A stretch of 10,438 nt of DNA from DASPPK01 sp964399235. GTDB lineage: Archaea > Thermoproteota > Bathyarchaeia > Bathyarchaeales > Bathycorpusculaceae. The stretch covers positions 1 to 10,438 of the forward strand of contig CAYNQC010000049.1 in the NCBI GenBank assembly GCA_964399235.1, read 5' to 3'. The notes below the pieces were generated by a model that was not told the origin of the DNA, ran no database searches, and was given only the letters and a program-made list of their open reading frames with translations. How positions within the stretch are numbered: the first letter of the stretch is position 1; each line of letters begins with the position of its first letter. The translations under genes were made by a program, and so were the position numbers. Positions 1 through 6,976 of this stretch are shown one piece after another.

Positions 1-74
1 GCGGTCGTAGTCTAGCCTGGCTAGGACATCGGCCTCCCACGCCGACGACCCGGGTCCAAATCCCGGCGACCGCA
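1..74 (+). tRNA. tRNA-Gly (anticodon CCC)
   Basis: This folds into a complete cloverleaf. The acceptor stem pairs bases 1-7 (GCGGTCG) with 67-73 (CGACCGC), with A74 as discriminator. The D arm spans 10-27 (GTCT...GGAC), and the anticodon stem pairs TCGGC (29-33) with GCCGA (41-45). The seven-base loop CTCCCAC puts the anticodon CCC at 36-38, which reads GGG glycine codons. The T stem pairs CCGGG (50-54) with CCCGG (62-66). The 3' CCA is not encoded, so it must be added by CCA-adding enzyme, as is usual in many archaea. No intron is present. A short T run (TTTT at about 82-85) just downstream could end transcription. The promoter lies outside the window. Confidence 0.96.
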
Positions 75-114
75 CTTTGCGTTTTGCGGCAGAGAGCCTT
101 CTTTGAATCGCCGT

Positions 115-135
115 TGTATAAAGAAAAAGAAGGGA
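115..135 (-). terminator. T-rich 3' end of the dockerin/C39 gene
   Basis: Read on the minus strand just after the stop codon of the large secreted-protein gene, this stretch is CCCTTCTTTTTCTTTATAC. Archaeal RNA polymerase commonly terminates in such pyrimidine/T-rich tracts without a strong hairpin. It also separates this gene from the convergent tRNA. The call rests on composition and position only. Confidence 0.45.
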
Positions 136-141
136 TGTGTT

Positions 142-3099
142 CTATTCGTGTTGGTTGTAATGGTTTGCTAAGACTATTGCGTCGTAGATATCGATTACGT
201 CGTCTGCCTTCAAGTCGGCATTGGGGTTCCAGTTTGGTCTTCCCGGAACTGCATTGTAAGAGCCTGCTAGCAGTATGGCGTCATAGATGTCTACAAATCC
301 GTCGCCGTTGATGTCGCCCGGTATGACAACCTTTATGATTCCATTGACATACGTGTTGTCTGCTGTGTTTACTTCGCCGGCAACTGGGACAGCGTAAGCA
401 CTTATTGTATAGTTGCCGTGGGCCCACCCTGTCGTGTTCCACGTATAGTACAGCACTGTCTGCATACCAGATGCCAACGCAGTCACTGTCTTAGTGTCTA
501 CCGCAGTTGAGTTTGCGTATAATATCACGTTGAAGGTTTCTGTGAAGTTGCCCTTGTTGAGAACAGTGACATTGACCTTGACAAACGAATTGTCCGGCAC
601 GGTTGGCATTGGTTTGCAGCCGTCTTTAGACGTCTTGATATCTGTTACAGCGACATCATGAACACCCGACGGAGACGTCACGACCGCAGCTTCGATTACG
701 GCGAAGAGACCTGGCGTCGGGAAGTTTGCGAGAATCAGGTTTCCGCCCGGGCATGGTGGAAGCATCGGAGGTGTGCCGGTGACATTGTATATGTCTTGCG
801 AAACGTAGGAAGCATCATTGTGTGTGATGAACGGCGGTTCCGGCGGCATGTGAGCGTGCGGGATTGGTATTCGCCCTTCAGGTATTAGACCACTTTCGAA
901 AGCGTCGCGAATGGGGTCACAGATAGCGATTTTCACATCTCGAGAATTGACGCCTGCAACTGTCACAAAGTGTCCATCTTCCCTGTACCACATGCTTCCT
1001 GTCCAGATCCAATAACCGATGCTGAGGACGACATCCTGGCACTTCTCCACTTCTTCTACTATGTACTCGAACGTTGGCACAAGCGTTGTGTGTTCATAGA
1101 ACAGGCCACTTCGGCCCATATTGGTGATTACAAGGTTGAGGTCTTGTGGATCAACAATGTTGTCAGCGACTGGAGGGTACATCATCGTCACGGGGAATAT
1201 GTCAGCGGCCATGTTCCAGTTCGGTGCACCAGGCACGCTTCCTAAGGCATTATTGACTAGCATCAAGTCCGTTTGATCCACGATCCCGTCGCCATTGACG
1301 TCTCCCAGCGGATTCACACCGGACCACGAAAGGTAGTGCGTTATGCCGGTTTCACTGTCGACTACGTATGTCCCCGAATGTACTAAGCCAGTTCTTCTGC
1401 CGTCACAGTCCATCAAGTATGCCAAATGCTCTACCAGTGGAACAACATTTTGAGAGGCATGGTCGTCCCATGCGCCATATGCCCTCACGAGCGGGAACCC
1501 ATCGCTGATCGTCGGAGGCGGAATTGCGTTAGGCTCGAATTCCGAATCCAACCACCACAGCGAATTAGCAATCGCCACGGGTGCGCAATGACTCCATTTG
1601 CCCCATAGGTCGGTCCAGTTGTACTTACCCCATTGTCGCTCGTCGAAGTCAGGGACTCCGCTCGGTGCGTAATCTGGATATCGTGCCTTGTAGTACCAAG
1701 GATCGGGTGGTGTGAAAGGTTCTGCTGTCACTTTCCACGGTGGAATAGCCGGTCCCGGAGGCAACTGGTCTACACTGTCGATGTGGAACCAGTAGAAGTT
1801 GTTCACTCCGTTCCAGTTGTCTATGTGGAATTTCGTGCCTGTCCACTCAGGTGGGTCAACTATCTGCCACCATGAGCATATGTCCGGGTGCCAACTTGTG
1901 GGGCTGGTTATTTTGAAGGTGTTGCATGGGTTAATCGTAGGTATCTTCTTTTCGGCGACAATCTCGTAAGTTACAAAGCCGGGCATTGGCTGCGGCATTA
2001 CTTGGTCAATGTGCAGATTTGTTCCATCGGAGAAGTCTATGTGGAACTCGTAGCCTTTCAGAACAGTTGGGTAGATTATCTCGTACCAGTCACATTGCGA
2101 TGGCACGATGCCGCTTGGGTTGGCCCTAATATTGAGAGTTGTGCATGGCCCCAGCTGAGTGATCTTCTTCTCCGCTATGATCTGGTATGGTGGCGGTACT
2201 GGGAACACTATTGGACCTGGAATCACTTGATCTATGTGGAAGGATCCGTTATGCCAATTCTGGTCAACATGGAATTCATATCCGTAGTATGCTTTGGGGT
2301 ACACTATTTCCCACCATGAACATGGCTCGGGAGTCTGCGCCAAGTCTGAGACGAAGAGTACTGTGCATGGCTTTATCTCTGGAATCTTCTGTTCCGCTAT
2401 CACCTCATATGGCCACGGAATCAAAGGTGGTGCGACGCCGATTACTTGGTCTACGTGAAATTCGCAGCTTTCGTTGCTCCAGTCTACGTGGAATTCGATT
2501 CCTGCCCACTCTTGTGGCCTTATCACTTCCCACCAACTGCAGACGGGTGGTCCCCATTCAGGCGGCTCCTCGACGTAGAAGTAGTCGCACGGTTCTATCG
2601 CGTTGATTTTCAACTGTGCCGTCGTGAACGTAGGTAGCAATTGGAACGGGCCGGGGAATACTAGGTCTACGTGGAACCAGTTGGGTCCGAGTTCGTCAAC
2701 GTGGAATTCGAAGCCTGTTGGATTGCCTGCCGGGTCAAGTATTTCCCACCATGTGCAAGGCTGAAGGTATGGAGGAGGCGGTCCAGGAAGCTGGCCGAGA
2801 AAACAGGGCTGCACCACAGGAATGCCCATGGGCATGAACTGGATCGTCATGTTTGGCAGGGTAGTGAATGTTATGGTGTTTCCAGAGGTGATGGTTACAC
2901 TGTTTCCTGAAGTCAGGTTTAACAGTATGTCGGATGTGAATGTCATGTTGCTTTGCCCAGGTGGCAATTGATCCAATATGTTGTTTGCTTCAGATTTGAC
3001 GTTCTTGGCATTTAGTGTTGACATGGATGCGGGTACTATCAAACTTAGAAGTATAAGCAAACATAGAGACGATGAACTAAGCAATTTGTTGATGTTCAT
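142..3099 (-). CDS. secreted multidomain protein: five FHxD repeats, C39/papain-like peptidase split by a dockerin, CARDB, C-terminal dockerin
   Basis: This 985-residue protein is probably exported. A signal peptide is visible (hydrophobic stretch about 11-25), followed by a Thr/Asn-rich region to about 98. Five repeats of about 72 residues follow (115-467), each with a Cys-x-Trp-Trp start and two Phe-His-Val/Ile-Asp motifs. From about 493 there is a C39/papain-like peptidase domain. The likely catalytic Cys is Cys505 (HCAPVAIANSLWW), with His710 (DGHFVTVAGV) and Asp728 (CDP) as the other likely triad members. A dockerin-like segment (599-663) sits between Cys and His. A CARDB-type beta-sandwich spans about 813-926, and a type I dockerin spans 928-982. 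The first calcium loop of the C-terminal dockerin is intact (D929, N931, D933, D937, D940). The start is supported by GGAGAAAGGA at 3111-3120 (minus strand), 11 bases upstream of the ATG. Export, calcium binding and cohesin binding follow from family knowledge; proteolysis is inferred from the triad and the substrate is unknown. No cohesin is encoded in the window. Confidence 0.85.
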   Translation of the reverse strand: MNINKLLSSSSLCLLILLSLIVPASMSTLNAKNVKSEANNILDQLPPGQSNMTFTSDILLNLTSGNSVTITSGNTITFTTLPNMTIQFMPMGIPVVQPCFLGQLPGPPPPYLQPCTWWEILDPAGNPTGFEFHVDELGPNWFHVDLVFPGPFQLLPTFTTAQLKINAIEPCDYFYVEEPPEWGPPVCSWWEVIRPQEWAGIEFHVDWSNESCEFHVDQVIGVAPPLIPWPYEVIAEQKIPEIKPCTVLFVSDLAQTPEPCSWWEIVYPKAYYGYEFHVDQNWHNGSFHIDQVIPGPIVFPVPPPYQIIAEKKITQLGPCTTLNIRANPSGIVPSQCDWYEIIYPTVLKGYEFHIDFSDGTNLHIDQVMPQPMPGFVTYEIVAEKKIPTINPCNTFKITSPTSWHPDICSWWQIVDPPEWTGTKFHIDNWNGVNNFYWFHIDSVDQLPPGPAIPPWKVTAEPFTPPDPWYYKARYPDYAPSGVPDFDERQWGKYNWTDLWGKWSHCAPVAIANSLWWLDSEFEPNAIPPPTISDGFPLVRAYGAWDDHASQNVVPLVEHLAYLMDCDGRRTGLVHSGTYVVDSETGITHYLSWSGVNPLGDVNGDGIVDQTDLMLVNNALGSVPGAPNWNMAADIFPVTMMYPPVADNIVDPQDLNLVITNMGRSGLFYEHTTLVPTFEYIVEEVEKCQDVVLSIGYWIWTGSMWYREDGHFVTVAGVNSRDVKIAICDPIRDAFESGLIPEGRIPIPHAHMPPEPPFITHNDASYVSQDIYNVTGTPPMLPPCPGGNLILANFPTPGLFAVIEAAVVTSPSGVHDVAVTDIKTSKDGCKPMPTVPDNSFVKVNVTVLNKGNFTETFNVILYANSTAVDTKTVTALASGMQTVLYYTWNTTGWAHGNYTISAYAVPVAGEVNTADNTYVNGIIKVVIPGDINGDGFVDIYDAILLAGSYNAVPGRPNWNPNADLKADDVIDIYDAIVLANHYNQHE
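1111..1305 (-). other. dockerin-like module inserted within the peptidase domain
   Basis: This encodes residues 599-663 of the secreted protein. The first EF-hand-like loop is canonical: D600, N602, D604, D608 and D611 in GDVNGDGIVDQTDL. The spacer resembles that of the C-terminal dockerin (VPGAPNWN here, VPGRPNWN there). The second loop is broken by about nine extra residues (PVTMMYPPV region) between D633 and the ADNIVDPQDL segment, so it probably binds calcium poorly or folds differently. The module lies between the catalytic Cys505 and His710. Confidence 0.75.
1699..2757 (-). repeat. five in-frame tandem protein repeats of about 72 residues
   Basis: The repeats begin at residues 115, 187, 260, 336 and 408 of the secreted protein (DNA 2542-2757, 2323-2541, 2095-2322, 1879-2094 and 1699-1878). 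Their starts are 72, 73, 76 and 72 residues apart. Each follows the pattern Cys-x-Trp-Trp/Tyr-Glu/Gln-Ile/Val, then Pro, then Gly-x-Glu/Lys-Phe-His-Val/Ile-Asp, a 5-10 residue linker, a second Phe/Leu-His-Val/Ile-Asp, a Pro-rich stretch, and a strand such as YEIIAEKKI ending in Pro-Cys. The last copy is shorter and lacks the closing Cys. The copies are diverged, which points to old duplication under constraint. I do not recognise the module. Confidence 0.85.
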
Positions 3100-3187
3100 T
3101 TTCTTTTTTCTCCTTTCTCCATTTTCTAGGAAGAACCATCACGTCCTCTTCTCTATTGAGAGGCGAATCGGGTCTTGCTAGAAACAG

Positions 3188-3198
3188 AATATATAAAC
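3188..3198 (-). promoter_or_regulatory. TATA box of the dockerin/C39 gene
   Basis: The minus strand reads GTTTATATATT, a close match to the archaeal TATA element. A start of transcription about 25 bases downstream would fall near 3165 and leave a leader of about 65 bases carrying the GGAGAAAGGA ribosome binding site. This suggests the gene is transcribed apart from the beta-helix gene upstream. Confidence 0.6.
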
Positions 3199-3258
3199 AG
3201 ATCATTCGGTTTTTAAGTTTACTGTAAGAAAGTTCTATTGTTCGGCTACATGTCAGAT

Positions 3259-4656
3259 CTAGGTTCCATGTGTCTTCTTTCGGTGTAGAACCAGCAATAC
3301 TGGAACCATCAGAATCCAGGCGATCATAACTAGAGCCAAAGATGAATGAAACTCGGGAACTATGATTACTTCGTGCCGAGAAAGCATGTAGTTGAAGTAT
3401 ATCCATCTGCCTGTGCCATCATCATGGAGCGTGTAGTTCACAAAATCTGGGTCTACCCCGTCGATCATCACCTGGTATGTTTGGTTAATCAAGCTGTGCG
3501 GAATGGCGATTCTGCAGAAACCTTGAGTCTGGCCGGTTTCTCTTTCAGACACATGCATTCTGATCGTGTTGTTAAAGGGAAAACATACAAAATCGTCGAT
3601 CTTTGAGTCAGATATGACCTCTATGCCAAAACCGCTGGAAACATCATAACTTGTAAATTGACCCATCAATGGATAGTTGTCCCTTTCGGTTCCAAAGGCA
3701 TAGGGCAGATCTGCAATGCCGTTTTTGTCGAGGTCAGAGTTTTGGAGACGTGCCCAGTAGTTGCCTTCGAGTCCGTCATCCCACTTTGTGCCAGTGGATT
3801 GAACGATGAATGGGTTTGTGTCGTTGATGAAGTTGTTGTGAAAAATGCGGTTGTCAAAGAAAGTAGTATCGGGAGGCATTGTTGCGATAATGCCGTCATA
3901 ATTGTTATCCGATACGGTGTTTTCGGTTATTAGATTGTGTGTACACGGCGAGTATAAACGAATGCCCTGGTCACTCTTGGCAAGGTAGTTGTTTCTTACA
4001 ATGCACTCTGTAGCATTTTCTAGATGAATTGCTCCGACGCGTACGGAAACATTGTTACCAATGGCAGAACAGTTTACAGAGTTTTCGATTCTGATGCCGT
4101 ACATAGTGACGCCGTCTGATGGTCCGTCTATTCTGTTCTCAATTACCTGTGAATTGAATGAATAGTTCAGTCGGATGTTGTGACAGACATTGTACAGCGA
4201 ATTGCCTTCTATCGTACAGTTGTTGGCTCTGTAGACGTACACTCCCTGCCGAGTCCATCCATAGCCGCTATTTTGCAATCTGAAACCGGTAATTCCAACC
4301 CCATCTGCCGTGATCTGCACTATTGTCCCGCTGTTGCTTCCATCGATAATGGTGGTGTTACTGTTCTCGCCGACAAGCAGGACGGTTTTGTTGACAATTA
4401 CGTGTTCATAGTATATTCCAGCAGGCACCAGAATCGTGTCCCCGGCGTTTGCATTATTGATGACGTCTTGAATAGTCGTGAAAGATGCGTTGGCACGGTT
4501 CGACCATTGATTCTGGTCTACAGCGAATGAAAGTATGGGCATCAGAAAGATAGCTACATAGAGCAACATGATCAGATTGGTTTGATTGATATTGTCCACC
4601 TTTCGGTTTGTCAATTCGACTTGTATTTCCCTATTTCCCTGGTTAAATATGAACAT
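3259..4656 (-). CDS. NosD-like right-handed parallel beta-helix surface protein with VPEF-type C-terminal anchor
   Basis: The protein is 465 residues from the ATG at 4656. A hydrophobic signal segment (about 28-45, LIMLLYVAIFLMPILSFA) leads into a beta-helix domain (about 56-333). That domain opens with FTTIQDVINNANAGDTILVP and carries repeated turns such as NCTIEGNSLYNV and CIVRNNYLAKSD. It closes with the NosD-type EGNYW...DLDKNGIADLPY...DNYPLM block. A small beta domain (about 340-430) follows, of a kind often found in archaeal surface proteins, then VPEF (433-436), a membrane helix (437-457) and the basic tail RKKTHGT. The tripartite end resembles the PEF-CTERM sorting or anchoring signals. 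Beta-helix domains usually bind or cleave carbohydrate, but I see no clear catalytic set, so the activity is open. The frame stays open upstream to 4863 but would then overlap the divergent metallopeptidase gene. An ATG at 4569 is also possible but would leave the signal peptide without a charged N-terminus. Confidence 0.85.
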   Translation of the reverse strand: MFIFNQGNREIQVELTNRKVDNINQTNLIMLLYVAIFLMPILSFAVDQNQWSNRANASFTTIQDVINNANAGDTILVPAGIYYEHVIVNKTVLLVGENSNTTIIDGSNSGTIVQITADGVGITGFRLQNSGYGWTRQGVYVYRANNCTIEGNSLYNVCHNIRLNYSFNSQVIENRIDGPSDGVTMYGIRIENSVNCSAIGNNVSVRVGAIHLENATECIVRNNYLAKSDQGIRLYSPCTHNLITENTVSDNNYDGIIATMPPDTTFFDNRIFHNNFINDTNPFIVQSTGTKWDDGLEGNYWARLQNSDLDKNGIADLPYAFGTERDNYPLMGQFTSYDVSSGFGIEVISDSKIDDFVCFPFNNTIRMHVSERETGQTQGFCRIAIPHSLINQTYQVMIDGVDPDFVNYTLHDDGTGRWIYFNYMLSRHEVIIVPEFHSSLALVMIAWILMVPVLLVLHRKKTHGT

Positions 4657-4753
4657 TCTGTTGGTTTTACAATCTGAAATGTGAATTCTGATTCTTGAAA
4701 AAGCACGTTTAAGAACTCGCTTTGAGTCATTGTTGCTTGACAAAACCGAGTTG
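4657..4753. promoter_or_regulatory. divergent intergenic region between beta-helix and metallopeptidase genes
   Basis: These 97 bases separate the two divergent exported-protein genes if the ATG starts at 4656 and 4754 are right. They contain TTTAAG at 4708-4713 and AT-rich flanks that could serve as a weak TATA element, but no convincing ribosome binding site for either gene. Shared control of the two genes is possible from the geometry but is inference. Confidence 0.35.
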
Positions 4754-5653
4754 ATGATCAGAGGGAGACGAACGATCAGCTTCGCAAGAAAGAAATCTGC
4801 ACGCGCATTACTGTTAACATTGGTTGTTTGCATAGGTCTTGCGTCAGGAAGCATTAGGTGCACAACGGCAGAAACGTATGAAATCGCGCTCGACGAATTT
4901 CGGTGGACCAGGTTTCCACTAAAGGTCTATGTTGATATGAACGAGTGGAGTGCACCTCGATACGATGTTGCGGTCCGGGAAGCTTTGGATGGCTGGGTAA
5001 AAGCCATTTGGAACTACACGCAAACCTACAATGACACTTCATTGTCCATGATCAATTATGTTTTTTACGTAGGCAACGTAAACGCCACACAAAATTACGA
5101 TGTATACATCAGTTTCACGGCAGACAACATGCCGCCAGGCTCCAACACTGTTGGACTTACCACCTACAGGTGGGACGGACTCACGCATGAACCGATTTCG
5201 CCTATAACCATAAACATAACTACTTTTTCAGGCGGTGTCAACAGTTTTTTCGTCAAGAACATAGCGATGCATGAATTCGGGCATGTTCTTGGTTTAGGCC
5301 ATGCTGGTCCATCGAAGACTTTGAATGGACCCGAGTTGATGTACTATACTTCTTTGAAAAATCAAGTTGTTTATCCGTCCACACTCGACGTTTATGGTCT
5401 CACGAGACTTTATGCGGGCAACTTCAATAGGCAGGTTCAGCTGCCGTCTTATCTTCCATACGTGATGCTTGCTGAGGGCTTCATCCCTCCTCCACAGTCA
5501 ATTGCACTGGAAGACTACAGGAAATACCTGCCCATAGTGGTTTTAGTCTTGCTCCTAGTCGTTGTTCTTGTAGTGCTGGGGCAGTTCACGAAACAGAAGA
5601 AGCCTGATGACATGATTGTGCAGCCTCCTCTTCCGCCGCCGCCTGAAGGATGA
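4754..5653 (+). CDS. matrixin-like (M10-type) zinc metallopeptidase, membrane-anchored
   Basis: The 299-residue protein begins with a basic N-terminus (MIRGRRTISFARKK) and a hydrophobic signal segment (about 18-32). Residues 48-225 form a metzincin-type catalytic domain. The zinc motif HEFGHVLGLGH supplies H173, H177 and H183 with E174 as general base, and ELMYYTS (Met196) is the likely Met-turn. The early WTRFPLKVYVD segment and the alternating hydrophobic strand before the zinc motif fit the matrixin fold. A membrane helix (about 259-276) near the C-terminus is followed by a short basic, Pro-rich tail (PPLPPPPEG). The catalytic domain should therefore face outside, tethered to the membrane. 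No Cys-switch propeptide is seen, so it may be made active. A TTG at 4730 is in frame upstream, but the ATG gives a normal signal peptide. The natural substrate is unknown; the neighbouring surface proteins are candidates. Confidence 0.88.
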   Translation: MIRGRRTISFARKKSARALLLTLVVCIGLASGSIRCTTAETYEIALDEFRWTRFPLKVYVDMNEWSAPRYDVAVREALDGWVKAIWNYTQTYNDTSLSMINYVFYVGNVNATQNYDVYISFTADNMPPGSNTVGLTTYRWDGLTHEPISPITINITTFSGGVNSFFVKNIAMHEFGHVLGLGHAGPSKTLNGPELMYYTSLKNQVVYPSTLDVYGLTRLYAGNFNRQVQLPSYLPYVMLAEGFIPPPQSIALEDYRKYLPIVVLVLLLVVVLVVLGQFTKQKKPDDMIVQPPLPPPPEG

Positions 5654-5789
5654 GAACATCATCTAAATCAAAACCTAATGTTCTTGTTGCCGAATTGTGT
5701 GCGCACTTGTTGACTACAAAGATGGGTCTGCGAACCTTATCACCTCTGTGTGCCCGCAGCAAAACATCGTGAAGCACGAACTAGGTGTC

Positions 5790-6476
5790 TTACTCCGCTT
5801 TTTCAAATTGGTCTTTTGCGGCTCCACAGATGGGGCAAACCCAGTTGTCAGGAAGTTCTTCAAAGGGAGTTCCGGGCGTCACTGCTGAGTCGGGATCACC
5901 CTTTTCAGGGTCGTATATGTAGCCACAAACTGTGCATCTATATTTGTCCATTTTTTTACCCTCCTGTTCTGTTTCGGTTTTCAGAAAAGTTGGGGCTGAA
6001 CTGGGAGTCACGCCTCGTTTTACTTCATGATAATAGGCGTAAGTCATTGGTTCTTCATTGTTTAAGACGTCAGCTTCAACCACTTCACCAATGAAGAGCG
6101 CATGCGTGCCGGCGTCCACTTCCTTTGTGACTTTAGCTTCCAAGTAGGCAATCGAATTGTCGAGGACTATGCGTGTGCCAGTTTTGCCGGTCTTGAAGTT
6201 GACACCTTCAAACTTGTCGAGGTCTCTTCCACATTTGAAACCAAAGGTGCCTATTAGTTTCAGCGGAGTGTTTTTGGATAGTACAGAAACTGCGAAGACG
6301 CCGCTTTGTCTGATCAACTCGTATGTATAGTTTTGTTTGTTGATGCACACTGCGATTGTTTCCGGTTGCGAGGTGACCTGAAAAACTGTGTTTGCAATTT
6401 GGCCGTTGCAGGTTTCTTTACCTGAAGTCACGATGTACATGCCGTAACTGATCTTGTGCAAAGCTTCAAGGTTCAT
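5790..6476 (-). CDS. hrb: flavin reductase-rubredoxin fusion (high-molecular-weight rubredoxin)
   Basis: The 228-residue protein has an FMN-binding flavin reductase-like domain (about 1-155; ISYGMYIVTSG and CNGQIANTVFQVTSQP are typical of the group). A linker (about 156-175) joins it to a complete rubredoxin domain (177-228) with iron ligands C181, C184, C214 and C217 (CTVCGY and CPICGA). Proteins of this architecture pass electrons from NAD(P)H through FMN and the Fe(SCys)4 centre, commonly to flavodiiron proteins that reduce oxygen or nitric oxide in strict anaerobes. That role is family knowledge; no flavodiiron gene is in the window. The start is supported by GAGAGGT at 6483-6489 (minus strand), about 6 bases before the ATG. 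A second strong ribosome binding site inside the gene precedes the rubredoxin part (see separate entry). Confidence 0.92.
   Translation of the reverse strand: MNLEALHKISYGMYIVTSGKETCNGQIANTVFQVTSQPETIAVCINKQNYTYELIRQSGVFAVSVLSKNTPLKLIGTFGFKCGRDLDKFEGVNFKTGKTGTRIVLDNSIAYLEAKVTKEVDAGTHALFIGEVVEADVLNNEEPMTYAYYHEVKRGVTPSSAPTFLKTETEQEGKKMDKYRCTVCGYIYDPEKGDPDSAVTPGTPFEELPDNWVCPICGAAKDQFEKAE
5949..5965 (-). promoter_or_regulatory. internal ribosome binding site and ATG before the rubredoxin domain
   Basis: On the minus strand AGGAGGG (5959-5965) is followed by seven bases (TAAAAAA) and ATG (5949-5951), in frame at Met176 of the fusion protein. This is a better ribosome binding site than that of the gene's own start. 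Initiation here would give a 53-residue protein that is exactly a stand-alone rubredoxin (MDKYRCTVCGYIYDPEKG...). It may be used, or it may be a relic of two genes fused by loss of a stop codon. Confidence 0.55.
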
Positions 6477-6550
6477 TGACTGACCTCTCGTCTGCAGATT
6501 ACTCCCATATTTTCGCTTTTCTGTTTGGCTAGACAGTCAAGATGGTGAGT

Positions 6551-6558
6551 TATTTAAA
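6551..6558 (-). promoter_or_regulatory. TATA-like box upstream of the flavin reductase-rubredoxin gene
   Basis: The minus strand reads TTTAAATA within an AT-rich patch. It is about 75 bases before the ATG, so transcription would start near 6525 and leave a leader of about 50 bases with the GAGAGGT site. The stretch between here and 6618 holds only weak short hairpins. Confidence 0.4.
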
Positions 6559-6618
6559 CTAGCACTTGCTTTTTCCTTGCCTAGAATGATAGCCACGAGG
6601 CTTCGTTATGGCGTCGGA

Positions 6619-6885
6619 CTATTTTGCCACGCGTTGCTTTTTGCCTTTGTATTCCTGCGATATGATCATGGTAGATGACAGCACGACGCTCGGGACTCTT
6701 CGTACTTTTATAGAAAGAAAGTCTTCCAGCTTGGGCAAATCATCCACTGTGACTTTCGCGATGACATCGTATTCGCCGTAGGTTATGCTTGCAACTTGAA
6801 CCTCGTCCAGCTCTGAAAGTTGCTTACTGACTTCCTTCTCCATGCCTGAATTTACCTTAAAGAGTATATACGCTTGAACTGCCAT
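6619..6885 (-). CDS. stand-alone Lrp/AsnC ligand-binding (RAM) domain protein
   Basis: The 88-residue protein consists of just the alpha-beta RAM domain that forms the effector-binding half of Lrp/AsnC regulators. It has the pattern AYILFKVNSG, then a helix (MEKEVSKQLSEL), then VASITYGEYDVIAKVTV with the family's typical Gly-Glu-Tyr-Asp, then a second helix and a final strand. No DNA-binding helix-turn-helix is present. Such single-domain proteins form dimers or higher oligomers that bind small molecules, often amino acids, and may act by pairing with full-length Lrp proteins. ATG at 6885 is chosen because GTTAAGGTGATT gives a ribosome binding site 5-7 bases upstream; a GTG at 6894 lies in frame inside that site. 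The basic tail KGKKQRVAK is slightly longer than the core domain needs. Confidence 0.88.
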   Translation of the reverse strand: MAVQAYILFKVNSGMEKEVSKQLSELDEVQVASITYGEYDVIAKVTVDDLPKLEDFLSIKVRRVPSVVLSSTMIISQEYKGKKQRVAK

Positions 6886-6925
6886 GGCAATCACCTTAAC
6901 GACAAGAACCTCTAACCGTCTCTAG

Positions 6926-6938
6926 GTTTAATTATTTT
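6926..6938 (-). promoter_or_regulatory. TATA-like box of the RAM-domain gene
   Basis: The minus strand carries AAATAATTAAACC about 45 bases before the ATG at 6885. Transcription starting about 25 bases on would give a short leader of about 20 bases that still includes the AAGGTGAT ribosome binding site. Confidence 0.4.
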
Positions 6939-6976
6939 GTGATCTTCAACCCGCAACTAGAGTTTGACCCGTGCCA

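Noticed and set aside
67..686. Short match between the tRNA 3' end (CGACCGCA) and a site near 679, as a possible attachment repeat
   Set aside because: Only about eight bases match, the second site is within a coding region, and there is no integrase gene.
1699..2757. The repeated segment as a CRISPR array or mobile repeat
   Set aside because: The repeats are in frame, about 220 bases long and diverged, and they encode a coherent protein module.
3077..3406. 109-codon minus-strand frame spanning the gap between the beta-helix and dockerin genes
   Set aside because: It overlaps the ends of both genes in another frame, and has no family features and no ribosome binding site.
5653..5684. Inverted repeat AGAACAT/ATGTTCT at the metallopeptidase stop codon, as a terminator
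   Set aside because: The stem is seven AT-rich pairs with an 18-base loop and no T tract follows, so it is too weak to call.
6591..6602. AGCC-ACGA-GGCT hairpin after the RAM-domain gene
   Set aside because: A four-pair stem is expected by chance, and no T run follows on the minus strand.
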